From Prolixibacter bellariivorans ATCC BAA-1284 (GTDB taxonomy: Bacteria > Bacteroidota > Bacteroidia > Bacteroidales > Prolixibacteraceae), in assembly GCF_000621705.1 (NCBI RefSeq), contig NZ_JHXO01000014.1, forward strand, positions 22,290-86,289: a DNA stretch of 64,000 nucleotides, read 5' to 3'. Position numbers and translations under genes: made by a program. The notes beneath the pieces are model-generated. The model saw only the letters and a list, made by a program, of their open reading frames with translations, had not been told where the DNA came from and did no database searches. This document shows, piece after piece, positions 26,203-34,753 of this stretch; within the stretch, counting starts at the first letter, position 1, and each line of letters opens with the position of its first letter.

Positions 26203-26650
26203 TTTTGGATTTTATCTTTCTTGTTAAAATGGAAAGTGAAACATAGTAACCTAGAAACATGGCTAAAATACCGGTAATAAAACCACCCAAAAGGAGTGAA
26301 AGAAATACATCGGAACCGGCTTCAATTACTGTTTTTGCAAAACCTATATTTATTTGCTTCGGGATGTGAAAGGAGGAATCGATTCCGAGAATTTTCTTGC
26401 CCAACCAATAATTAAAAGCAAAAACAAATACACCGGTAACAACATTTGTATTAAAAACCCCCGCAATAGCTGCCCCCTTATGGAAACGCAAAAGAGAAGC
26501 CAGCACAGCAGAAATCAACATTTGAAAACCGGGAAATGGTAGCATCCCGACAAATGAACCAAGTGCAAAACCACGTGCGACAACCTTAGGATCGCCATTT
26601 AAAACGAACAACCGTTTTACCCCATCTATTTTTAGCATTTGAATCTTCAT
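26192..26650 (-). CDS. DUF2062-domain membrane protein
   Basis: 152 residues with three hydrophobic segments and the DUF2062 signature region: ARGFALGSFVGMLPFPGFQ, then FNTNVVTGVFVFAFNYWLGKKILG. DUF2062 proteins are small inner-membrane proteins of unknown function, often beside glycosyltransferase or lipid-related genes. It overlaps the START-like gene by 4 nt and the SDR gene by 11 nt. Confidence 0.82.
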   Translation of the reverse strand: MKIQMLKIDGVKRLFVLNGDPKVVARGFALGSFVGMLPFPGFQMLISAVLASLLRFHKGAAIAGVFNTNVVTGVFVFAFNYWLGKKILGIDSSFHIPKQINIGFAKTVIEAGSDVFLSLLLGGFITGILAMFLGYYVSLSILTRKIKSKNED

Positions 26651-27273
26651 TGTGTCTCAGCCAGATATTTTAATTCATGAAAAGAATCGATGAAAAGTTT
26701 TTGAATAACCGGATCCTGTATAAACCTTGGAAAAACAGGTTTTGTGAACGAAACAGCCCTGTAGTCAATTAGGGTATTCCCCTCACCTGCCGAAATAAAC
26801 TTCCATTCCCCCATATAATTCCGCATCCGCTCTATTCCTTCTTTTTGTGGGAAAGCTTTAGGCTCAGCAGTAATAATAATCTCAGTTTCCGACCTGCCTT
26901 TCCTAACAACGTGCCGTGTCACTAAATCTTTTTGTTTCATCGGCCACGGGTAATCCATTAACGCATAGGTCACCCAACTTGAATCGTTGATTGTTTTTAT
27001 CCGGAACTCTTTAATTCCAACAGCCCAGGAGAGATAGTTTTCTGCTCTGGTGAATTGCTGCAAAATCGCCGGAATTTCAGCGTGGATAAAAAATTGTACG
27101 CGCATTTCACGCGTTCTCAATGAATCGGTATTCAACCACCGATAATATATGGAGATGCCTTCAGTTTCCCGGGAAAGTTTCCAGCCTCCCATATCTTTAT
27201 TTCTATCTGCCGCGGACAATTCTGTGGATATACACAGTAACGCTACAAATAAAATTGTTTTGAGAATGACCAT
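26647..27273 (-). CDS. Secreted START/SRPBCC-like protein
   Basis: 208 residues with a signal peptide (about 1-22, ELSAADR). The mature part has START/SRPBCC features: WKLSRETEGISIYYRWLN at the N-terminus, a central WVTYALMDYPWPMKQKDLV, and a long C-terminal helix. Such folds enclose hydrophobic ligands; the export signal places it in the periplasm. It is the first gene of the six-gene operon running to 22592, which makes a lipid-handling role for the operon plausible but unproven. No promoter box is clear upstream. Confidence 0.78.
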   Translation of the reverse strand: MVILKTILFVALLCISTELSAADRNKDMGGWKLSRETEGISIYYRWLNTDSLRTREMRVQFFIHAEIPAILQQFTRAENYLSWAVGIKEFRIKTINDSSWVTYALMDYPWPMKQKDLVTRHVVRKGRSETEIIITAEPKAFPQKEGIERMRNYMGEWKFISAGEGNTLIDYRAVSFTKPVFPRFIQDPVIQKLFIDSFHELKYLAETQ

Positions 27274-27909
27274 TATTCATTTGTTTACAGTTTCCACCGC
27301 TAAAATACCGCGCAAAAGACTGCTCCAAAAGTGAATTTCCGTGAAGCGGCATTTTACTCTTTCAACTGTAAAAAACGCTTGCTGAATTGTTTTCTAGTCT
27401 GAATTAATGACAAGACCTTTGGGGAATATCGGGAGTTAGCAGGTGCTATTGCCAAACAGAATACTGTCAAAAAGCGGTGTTGCACTGAGAGAGCAAATTT
27501 AGCTGTTTACCGGCAAGAGGAAGGAATGCGTTCCGAGAGACAGCCTTAAAAGTGATCAACAAAAACGAGAAACAGATACATGTCGCGTCTCCGGGTGAGG
27601 TTGCATTTAAGATTAGATGCGCCGCGTTTAAGTAGGTGGCCCGGTTCCCATAAATATCGAGGCATTACTGCCATATACATTGAGGTCCAAAAGAACGAAT
27701 CCCGATGGGAATCGGGACTCGTCAAAGTGCTCCTTTGACCCGCGTCATGGTTTTTTCTTATCCAACCCACTTTCCGGAATTCTCGTGCAAAACGCCAATG
27801 AATAACTAAGAATGAGTATGATATATTGAGTAACCTGTCTTCAGTTCTCGGTGTCGGGTCAAAATGATTTTAACTCTCACTCGTTAAAGAAAAGAAGGAT
27901 GAAACCAGC
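27274..27909. other. Intergenic stretch with repeat copy 5
   Basis: About 640 bases separating the six-gene operon from the xyloglucan locus. Copy 5 of the modular repeat lies at 27684-27793. The rest (27300-27680) contains only short open frames without protein-like features; I see no tRNA or other RNA gene and no clear promoter. Confidence 0.55.
27684..27793 (+). repeat. Modular dispersed repeat, copy 5
   Basis: Carries the alternative hairpin module TCCCGAT (27700-27706) / ATCGGGA (27711-27717) followed by GTCAAAGTG, then ACCCGCGTCATGGTTTTTTC and an end GGAATTCTCGTGCAAAAC shared with copies 2 and 3. The left GTACTTTTAT arm is not recognisable. Confidence 0.7.
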
Positions 27910-28854
27910 CTATTTCCTATTTAGAAAGCCGCTCGCCTCCATCCATTTCCGGCAGGCTTCGGGCCAGGTCGATTGAGTGCTTCCCCCGGGAGCCATCCCA
28001 TATCCATGTCCGCCCGATTGGTACACGTGGAGTTCGCAGGGGATCTTGTAGTTCTTCAAGGCCAACGCATAATCAATGCTGTTCCGCACCGGAACGACAT
28101 TGTCATCCATCGACTGCACCAAAAATGCCGGTGGAGTTTGCGCATTGACCTGCAACTCGTTTGAAAAATGCTTCACCTGTTCCGGCGTAGGATTGTTGCC
28201 AAGCAAATTCACGCGCGAGCCCCAATGGGTAATTGTTGAATCCATGGAGATGACCGGATAGATCAGCAGGGAGAAATCGGGGCGGGCGCTGGTTGAATCT
28301 TCGGGGTCATACACCTTTTCATTATAATGGGTTGAAATTGTGGATGCCACATGTCCGCCTGCTGAAAAACCCATGATCCCGATTTTGTCCGGATTGATGC
28401 CCCATTCTTTGGCATGGCGCCTGACAATGCGCATCGCCCTTTGCCCGTCCTGCATGGGGGCAATCGATTTGTTTTTCATGATGGCATCGTCTGGCTGACG
28501 GTATGTCAATACGAAAGCGGTTACCCCAAAACTGTTGAACCATTGGGCTACCAACAGACCTTCATGCCGGATAGCCAATCCTGCATAGCCACCGCCCGGG
28601 CAAATAACAACTGCCGTGCCGTTTGCCTTTTCCTTAGGAGCAGGATAAAAATAGAGATCAGGAGTGGTAATGTCATGCTTATCGATCCAACCTTTGGTTG
28701 TATCTACATGCTGCTTGAATTCGTCACTTTGAATAGCTCCGGGAACCTTGCCGTTCCAAATGTCAATTACCTGAATTTGCGCCGACAGACTGCCGATTGT
28801 GGCAATTACGTAAATCAATGCCACGACTAATTTTTTTAAATCTAACATGCTCAT
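27910..28854 (-). CDS. Secreted alpha/beta-hydrolase, probable carbohydrate esterase
   Basis: 314 residues with a signal peptide (about 1-26). Alpha/beta-hydrolase fold with oxyanion motif VVICPGGGY, nucleophile S164 in MGFSAGGH, Asp in QSMDDNVVP (about 251) and His283 in GGHGYG. This pattern is common to PUL acetyl- or feruloyl-esterases of the BD-FAE / hemicellulose-acetylesterase kind. It overlaps the GH2 gene stop-start by 4 nt, so it is the last gene of the downstream part of the xyloglucan locus. It is a close paralogue of the N-terminal half of the protein at 59651-61444, with long blocks nearly identical even in DNA. Confidence 0.82.
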   Translation of the reverse strand: MSMLDLKKLVVALIYVIATIGSLSAQIQVIDIWNGKVPGAIQSDEFKQHVDTTKGWIDKHDITTPDLYFYPAPKEKANGTAVVICPGGGYAGLAIRHEGLLVAQWFNSFGVTAFVLTYRQPDDAIMKNKSIAPMQDGQRAMRIVRRHAKEWGINPDKIGIMGFSAGGHVASTISTHYNEKVYDPEDSTSARPDFSLLIYPVISMDSTITHWGSRVNLLGNNPTPEQVKHFSNELQVNAQTPPAFLVQSMDDNVVPVRNSIDYALALKNYKIPCELHVYQSGGHGYGMAPGGSTQSTWPEACRKWMEASGFLNRK

Positions 28855-30620
28855 TTTGTTTTATAGTATTCGTTCATAATGTACCAGGCTTTCTTCTTTT
28901 CTCCGTGTTCAGAGATCAGTCCTTTCCTGTTGTATCCTTTCTGATACACCTGATTCATGCGCCCCAACGACCTATAGTCGAACAGAATCCAGGGACACAC
29001 GCCACAAAGGTTAGGGACTGTGCTGAACATCGTTGTCTGGTCCATATAAATTTGCTTTTGGTAATCTTCGCTCCATTGCCCGGCTTCGTCGCCCGGCCCA
29101 TCGCTTCCGTACAAAGCGCCACCGCCGAACTCAGAGATAAACACCGGCTTATCGGGCCATGCTATTTTCCATTTAGTTTCCGATGGCTTCCCTTGCCAGG
29201 GAATGTACCACCCGATGTATTCATTGAGAGCAATCAGGTCGGAATAGTTATAGAGCGGATCCCACACGTTAAAGGTGTTGTTGTTATAGCTCTGCGTATT
29301 TATCACGTGTACAATTAAGCGGGTAGAATCCAATGCCCGGCATTTCTGTGTAAGCTCAATAAGGGCTTCATTGCGGTTCGGTGTTCCGGGGTAGGTCTCG
29401 TTGGAAAGGCTCCAAATCACCACGCCACAGCGGTTCTTGTCCCTGCGGACCATTTCTTTCATCATGGTTTCCATTTTTGCGGGAACCAGACTATCGGAAA
29501 ACTCGATGTGCTGATACACCGGGATTTCATCCCACACCATGATGCCCATTTTTTCGGCTTCCTTCACCATGTTTTCTGCATGCGGGTAGTGGGCCAGCCG
29601 AACCAGGTTGCATCCCAGTTCTTTCGCTGCATTGAGCAGTATCTTAGCATCCACCTCCGAATAGGCCCTTGCTGCTTTGTAGGGATTTTCTTCATGAATA
29701 TTGACCGCTTTCAGAAAAATCGGTTTCTTGTTCAACAACACTTTGCTTCCATCAACTTCAATGCTCCGGAAACCAATTTCATCCGCAACGGAATCTGTTT
29801 CACTTTTGATAATTACCTGATAAAGCTTCGGATTTTCAGGCGACCAGAGTTGAAAGTCGGCAGTAAGATCAACTTTTGCCAGCCCATTTTCGTCCGATCG
29901 GATTTTATAATCCACGTTGAGTTCCGGAATTTTTACTTCTACAGCCTGCCCTGCTTGCGTTCCATCCAGGTGAACCCAGCCAAGCACTTCATCGAGGCTG
30001 CCTTTTTTCAACTGAATAGAATAATCATCGATATAGGTGTTGTTCGTTTCAACCAGTGCGACATCGCGGGTAATTCCACCATAGTTGAGCCAGTCGTAGC
30101 CCAAGCCGGGCACCCCGTTTTTCAGACGACGATTATCCACTTTAACGACCAGCGAATTGGCTCCATCTTTGACTTTGCCGGTAATTTCAAACTGAAAAGG
30201 GGTAAACCCACCTTCGTGGCTGCCGAGCTTTTCACCGTTCAGGTAGACATCGGCCAAGTAATTTACTGCCCCAAAATAAAGAAACAATCTCTTGTCCGAC
30301 TTCGCTATATAGTTGAATTGCTTTTTGTTCCAAACAATCCCTTCTGTATATGTCAGGTCACATCGTTGGGAATTAAAGTCTCCCGGCACACTAAGTTCCG
30401 GCCCGCCTTCAAAGGAATATTCAATAAAATCGGTCTTTTTTTGTGGTTTCCTTTCCTGCCAAACTTGTCTCCATTGACCGATGTCGGTGGGGTCGATAAT
30501 TACTTTCCATTCGCCGTTCAGGCTCGTTAGATGCCGGGATTGGTGATTGATCATTGCGGTTTGCGCGCTCAAAAGATCAACGAAAAGAAGAATGATTACA
30601 AAAGTCAAAGTTAGTTTCAT
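28851..30620 (-). CDS. Secreted GH2 glycosidase, beta-glucuronidase/beta-galactosidase-like
   Basis: 589 residues with a signal peptide (about 1-19). GH2 layout: N-terminal sugar-binding jelly roll (about 30-195; RLFLYFGAVNYLADVYLNGE), immunoglobulin-like domain (about 196-290), TIM barrel (about 291-589). Acid/base E408 in VIWSLSNETYPG and nucleophile E497 in VFISEFGGG are present. The short length and barrel motifs (VRLAHYPHAENM) look closer to the beta-glucuronidase branch, but within a xyloglucan locus a beta-galactosidase role is equally possible. It lies 24 nt after the second GH2 gene. Confidence 0.85.
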   Translation of the reverse strand: MKLTLTFVIILLFVDLLSAQTAMINHQSRHLTSLNGEWKVIIDPTDIGQWRQVWQERKPQKKTDFIEYSFEGGPELSVPGDFNSQRCDLTYTEGIVWNKKQFNYIAKSDKRLFLYFGAVNYLADVYLNGEKLGSHEGGFTPFQFEITGKVKDGANSLVVKVDNRRLKNGVPGLGYDWLNYGGITRDVALVETNNTYIDDYSIQLKKGSLDEVLGWVHLDGTQAGQAVEVKIPELNVDYKIRSDENGLAKVDLTADFQLWSPENPKLYQVIIKSETDSVADEIGFRSIEVDGSKVLLNKKPIFLKAVNIHEENPYKAARAYSEVDAKILLNAAKELGCNLVRLAHYPHAENMVKEAEKMGIMVWDEIPVYQHIEFSDSLVPAKMETMMKEMVRRDKNRCGVVIWSLSNETYPGTPNRNEALIELTQKCRALDSTRLIVHVINTQSYNNNTFNVWDPLYNYSDLIALNEYIGWYIPWQGKPSETKWKIAWPDKPVFISEFGGGALYGSDGPGDEAGQWSEDYQKQIYMDQTTMFSTVPNLCGVCPWILFDYRSLGRMNQVYQKGYNRKGLISEHGEKKKAWYIMNEYYKTK

Positions 30621-30644
30621 ATGAGCGAAAATTTTTGTTTCCTT

Positions 30645-33101
30645 TTAATCCTTTTTCCCAGAAATTGCTTTGATCTCAACAGCATTTTTTGCCAGCCCTG
30701 GTGACGAAACCGTAAGCTGAATATCGCCTTGTCTATGCATACTTCTAATCACAACCATTGCCCTTCCATGCCATGCCTTGCGGGTATTTCCCACATAAGG
30801 ATCAGTATCTTTCATATCGCTATTGCACACGCCCGCAATGACACCCGGCCCTTCAATGCTAAACTGCAATCGGTTGGCGGCGTTTGGTTGAACAATCCCA
30901 TCGTTATCGGTAACTTCAATCGTAATATATGACAAGTCCTGTCCGTTGGCGACCAGCTCGTTTCGGTCAGCCGTTAGTTTCATTTTTGCAGCTTCTCCGG
31001 CCGTTTGCAGCGTGGCCGATTCAACTTCCTGATCATTTTCAACCCCGACAGCTTTTAATGTACCGGGCGAATAAGGCAAAGTAAATGTTGCTTTGTGCTC
31101 CTCCTTTTCTGTTGTTTGTTGTTCACCCACCAGTTTATCGTTCAGGTAAAGCCGAACTTTTGGGTATTTGGAATACACTTCTACCTGAATGTCCTTTCCT
31201 TCGTACCCCGGCCAGGTCCAGCTTTCCCAGGTTGGCCATACCGACCACCAGGTCAGTTTGATCTCACCATTATCCGGATTCGGCTCGCGAACGGCCATGT
31301 AGAGCTTTTCAGTATCGTTCCACAAGATGTTACGATAGTGCGAAATAGGTTTTCGCCATCCCGTCAGATCAACATCTCCGCAGTAGGCTCCGTGGACGGG
31401 AAAAAAGTCGCCTTCCCAATGCTCGCCCGGAGGATCGTTCGGATAATAATAACGGCCAATACCCGATTCACCCAAATAGTCCATCGCTGTCCAGACAAAA
31501 TCGCCAATAACGTAGTCGTTGTTCTTCACCAACTCCCAATTTGCAAAAGCATCCCGGGGATACGATTCCGTTTGAACAATGATGCGGGAAGGAACCCGCT
31601 GGTGATCGGAAGGTGCGCTGCTCAAATGATAATTGTACCCTGCGACATCGTGTACCGCCATCAATGGGTCGAAAATATCCCAATCGTTTCCCCAGCCAAC
31701 AATAGCTGATGTTACAGGACGCGTCGGGTCCAATTTCTTGATTTCTTTCACCAGCATCTTTGCCGTTTCAACCGCCTGCGGCTCTTTTCGTTCAGGTATT
31801 TCGTTGCCGATGCTCCACATAACAACAGACGGATGATTGCGGTCGCGCAACACCATGGCATCCAAATCGCGCTGCCACCAGTCATTGAAATAGTTGGAGT
31901 AATCGTATTTGTTTTTACCAACCTTCCAGCAATCAAACGATTCGTTCATCACCAGCAGTCCCAGCCGGTCGCAGGCATCCAAAAAGGCCTCGGAAGGCGG
32001 ATTATGGGAAGTTCGAACGGCATTATAGCCTGCTTTCTTCAGCAACTCTACTTTGCGTTCCTCGGCGCGATCGAAAGCGGCGGCGCCCAAACAGCCGTTA
32101 TCGTGATGTACGCAACCACCGTCAAGTTTTACGGTTTTACCATTCAGTTGAAACCCGTTTTCAGGAGTGAATTTAATGGAACGAATGCCAAAGGTAGTCT
32201 TGCTTTCGTCGATGGTTTGACCTTCTTTTAAAACCTGAATTTTGGCCGCGTACAAATTGGGGGTTTCGGGTGTCCAGAGTAACGGATTTGAAACCTGAAT
32301 CGACCGGGTGACCTCTTTTTCGCTGTTAGCCGGTAACTCGACCTCCGCCTCATCCTGAGCCACGCCTTTCGAGTTTTCAGCCAACAAGTCGGTTTTGAGG
32401 GTGATATGCTGCGATGAGTTGGTCCCATTCCTGACGATTGTTTTTAATTGAACGGTTGCATTTTCCGCCGACACTTCAGGAGTCGTAACAGCAACTCCCC
32501 ATTGGGCCACATGCACTGGGTTGGTGATCCTCAACCACACGTGGCGGTAGATGCCCGAACCACTGTACCACCGGCTGTTGACCTGTTGTGAATTGTCCAC
32601 CCGCACCGCAACGACATTCTTTTTGCCAAAATCCAGATACGGCGAAAGGTCGTAGCTGAATGATGTGTAACCGTAGGGATGAACGCCCAGCGATTTCCCA
32701 TTGATGAAAACTTCGGAATTCATATAAACACCTCCAAAATAAATGGAAATGTTCCGGCCTTTCCATGCATTGGGAACACTGAAAGTTTTACGGTACCAGC
32801 CAATGCCCGCCGGGAAATATCCTCCGGCAGCACCCATCGGGTTTGTATGGTCTATTTTCCCTTCAATGCTCCAATCGTGAGGCAGGTCGAGGCTGCGCCA
32901 GTTTGCGTCGTCGAAACCCGCTGAACTGGCTGCGGCGGTATCGCCCAAAAAGAACCTCCAGTTGGAGTCGAATAATTGCTTTCGCTCAATGTTGACTGAT
33001 TGCTGCGTACAGCTCAACATACAAACGAGCATGAGCAGCAATGCTGCCGGGATTCCTTTCTTATAATAACGGCATTTTTTTTGTGTGCCTAGCAGGTTCA
33101 T
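30645..33101 (-). CDS. GH2 beta-galactosidase lipoprotein
   Basis: 818 residues with a lipoprotein signal (VCMLSC, Cys31). Domain order: sugar-binding (about 45-195), Ig-like (about 200-310), TIM barrel (about 311-610), then two beta domains of the kind seen in Bacteroidota GH2 beta-galactosidases (DUF4982/GH2 C5-like; VEVYSKYPKVRLYLNDKLVG, then LSYITIEVTDNDG). Acid/base E434 in MWSIGNEIPER and nucleophile E512 in VQTESYPRD. In xyloglucan loci such enzymes remove beta-1,2-galactose from side chains. A decayed gene fragment lies in the 266-bp gap upstream. Confidence 0.88.
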   Translation of the reverse strand: MNLLGTQKKCRYYKKGIPAALLLMLVCMLSCTQQSVNIERKQLFDSNWRFFLGDTAAASSAGFDDANWRSLDLPHDWSIEGKIDHTNPMGAAGGYFPAGIGWYRKTFSVPNAWKGRNISIYFGGVYMNSEVFINGKSLGVHPYGYTSFSYDLSPYLDFGKKNVVAVRVDNSQQVNSRWYSGSGIYRHVWLRITNPVHVAQWGVAVTTPEVSAENATVQLKTIVRNGTNSSQHITLKTDLLAENSKGVAQDEAEVELPANSEKEVTRSIQVSNPLLWTPETPNLYAAKIQVLKEGQTIDESKTTFGIRSIKFTPENGFQLNGKTVKLDGGCVHHDNGCLGAAAFDRAEERKVELLKKAGYNAVRTSHNPPSEAFLDACDRLGLLVMNESFDCWKVGKNKYDYSNYFNDWWQRDLDAMVLRDRNHPSVVMWSIGNEIPERKEPQAVETAKMLVKEIKKLDPTRPVTSAIVGWGNDWDIFDPLMAVHDVAGYNYHLSSAPSDHQRVPSRIIVQTESYPRDAFANWELVKNNDYVIGDFVWTAMDYLGESGIGRYYYPNDPPGEHWEGDFFPVHGAYCGDVDLTGWRKPISHYRNILWNDTEKLYMAVREPNPDNGEIKLTWWSVWPTWESWTWPGYEGKDIQVEVYSKYPKVRLYLNDKLVGEQQTTEKEEHKATFTLPYSPGTLKAVGVENDQEVESATLQTAGEAAKMKLTADRNELVANGQDLSYITIEVTDNDGIVQPNAANRLQFSIEGPGVIAGVCNSDMKDTDPYVGNTRKAWHGRAMVVIRSMHRQGDIQLTVSSPGLAKNAVEIKAISGKKD

Positions 33102-33143
33102 CGTATTTATTGGTTTGAATTAGTATAAAAGGGACGTTTTCAA

Positions 33144-33327
33144 TTTATTGGTTTATGACCAGCATCTTCGTATCATCCGAATGAAAGACACGAATACCGT
33201 CCATATTGATACAAAAGCCGACGTTCTTCATGTACTGCTCAATATCAACGCTATCCTCTATGTACGACATGTGTTTTAACCCGAGAGCTTTCACCGTCAC
33301 ACCATCAATGGTTTGTGTGAGATACTC
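33144..33327 (-). pseudogene. Fragment of a metallo-beta-lactamase-fold hydrolase
   Basis: An open minus-strand stretch of about 60 codons with a stop codon just upstream (33328-33330), ending at TAA 33144-33146. It encodes TVKALGLKHMSY, NVGFCINMDGIRVFHS and DDTKMLVINQ, which resemble the middle of UPF0173-like metallo-beta-lactamase-fold proteins (GxKVFHSGD type), with the expected HSGD altered to HSDD. There is no start-proximal domain and no remaining metal-site motif, so it is a remnant, not a functional gene. Confidence 0.55.
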
Positions 33328-33367
33328 TTATTTGTTTCGGGCGTGAGCTCACACATCCATTTTCTCA

Positions 33368-34723
33368 CTAAAACACAGCAGCTTCGGGTGCTCCGGCAAC
33401 ATCAAGCACAACAACAGAATCGTCGCCGTCAGGGGCATTAGTAGGTAACGAAATCTGTACTTTCCCATCTTTAACGGAATAATCAAGCGCTTTGTCCGGA
33501 TCGCCCATCAGGTAAACTTTTGTAATGGAATTTTTCAATGCCGGAATGGAAAGCACTCCATTCTGCGGCCATGCAAAGACATGGGCAAACAATTTACCTT
33601 CCTTTTTGGTGTAAAAGCCCCACGCGGGTTCAGTTTTAAATGGACTGCGCGTTGTACCGTAAATGCTTTCCCCATAAACGGCCATCCATTTTCCTATTGC
33701 TTTTAAGCTATCTGCTGTTTGTTCGGGAACAGTTCCGTCACCTTTCGGACCAATATTGAGCAAGTAGTTGCCATCTCGCGAAACCACTTTTACCAGTTTC
33801 TGAATCAAGGCTTTGGTTGATTTGTAGTCATGATCGTTTTTGTTGTAGCCCCACGAATGATTTATCGTTTGGCAAGTTTCCCAAGGACGGCTCAGAGGAG
33901 CGTCGGGCACTTTTTGTTCAGGGCATTCATAATCGCCGAGACCGAAACTACGGCAAACCCGTTCGTTGACCACCAGGTTTGGATCAAGTTTTATCAAGTA
34001 ATTATACAGATTGACCCCATCCGATTTCGTCCACCATTTTTCAAGGGTGGGCTGGCCGGCATTGTACGTCCAATCACCATCAAACCATAGCGAGGCGGGA
34101 TGATAGCGATCAATCAACTCCTTGAGCTGTGCTTTCATATCCCGGATATAAGCCGTTCGCGCTTCATCCGACTTCATGGTTGAGTAAGTCGAGCCATTGA
34201 TATGGCTAATCTCCTGCGAAGAATGGCTCCAGTCAAGGATCGAATAATAGAGACAGAATTTGATCCCGGCAGCATCACAGGCCTTTTTCAGTTCCATCAG
34301 CACGTCCCGTTTCCCAAAGGGTGTGAAGCGCTGCAGACTGTACTTTTTTTTACCCGTTACATCTTTAAAGCTTTTCACTTTAGTGTCCCACATGCTAAAT
34401 CCTTCGTGGTGTTTGGCCGTGATGACAATGTACTTCATGCCGGCATCTTTTGCCAGTTGAACAATTTCATTGGCATCGAATTTCGACGGATTAAAATGAG
34501 ACGAGACTTGCTGCTGATAATCGGCCTTTTTCCAGTGTTCAATACTGAAAGCCCACTCACCATGCGCCAAAAAAGAATAGCTACCAAAGTGGATGAACAT
34601 GCCAAATCGGTCATTGTACCACCACTTTAATTTCTGAGGAATGTGATACTGGGCATTTGCCCGGAACGATGGAACAACACCCATCAAGATCATCCATGCG
34701 AGTATGATGAAACGCTTCTTCAT
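33368..34723 (-). CDS. Secreted GH29 alpha-L-fucosidase
   Basis: 451 residues with a signal peptide (about 1-24, ANAQ). The catalytic barrel starts WWYNDRFGMFIHFGSYS, a hallmark of GH29, followed by YIVITAKHHEGFSMW and the nucleophile D215 in LWFDGDW; a C-terminal beta domain begins near residue 360. GH29 enzymes release alpha-L-fucose with retention. Here it would remove terminal fucose from fucogalactoxyloglucan side chains, the only such enzyme in the visible locus. Acid/base residue not assigned because it is poorly conserved in the family. It lies 30 nt after the esterase gene at 34754. Confidence 0.92.
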   Translation of the reverse strand: MKKRFIILAWMILMGVVPSFRANAQYHIPQKLKWWYNDRFGMFIHFGSYSFLAHGEWAFSIEHWKKADYQQQVSSHFNPSKFDANEIVQLAKDAGMKYIVITAKHHEGFSMWDTKVKSFKDVTGKKKYSLQRFTPFGKRDVLMELKKACDAAGIKFCLYYSILDWSHSSQEISHINGSTYSTMKSDEARTAYIRDMKAQLKELIDRYHPASLWFDGDWTYNAGQPTLEKWWTKSDGVNLYNYLIKLDPNLVVNERVCRSFGLGDYECPEQKVPDAPLSRPWETCQTINHSWGYNKNDHDYKSTKALIQKLVKVVSRDGNYLLNIGPKGDGTVPEQTADSLKAIGKWMAVYGESIYGTTRSPFKTEPAWGFYTKKEGKLFAHVFAWPQNGVLSIPALKNSITKVYLMGDPDKALDYSVKDGKVQISLPTNAPDGDDSVVVLDVAGAPEAAVF

Positions 34724-34753
34724 AAACCTAATTTTGAAAATCTTAATTCCATT

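Noticed and set aside
27428-27550. Possible transposase remnant in the 27.3-27.9 kb gap
   Set aside because: A 40-codon open stretch looked protein-like but matches no transposase motif, and no inverted repeats flank it.
29508-30530. Long plus-strand open frame (340 codons) opposite the GH2 gene
   Set aside because: It is entirely antisense to a well-supported GH2 gene with intact catalytic motifs; its translation shows no domain or signal of its own.
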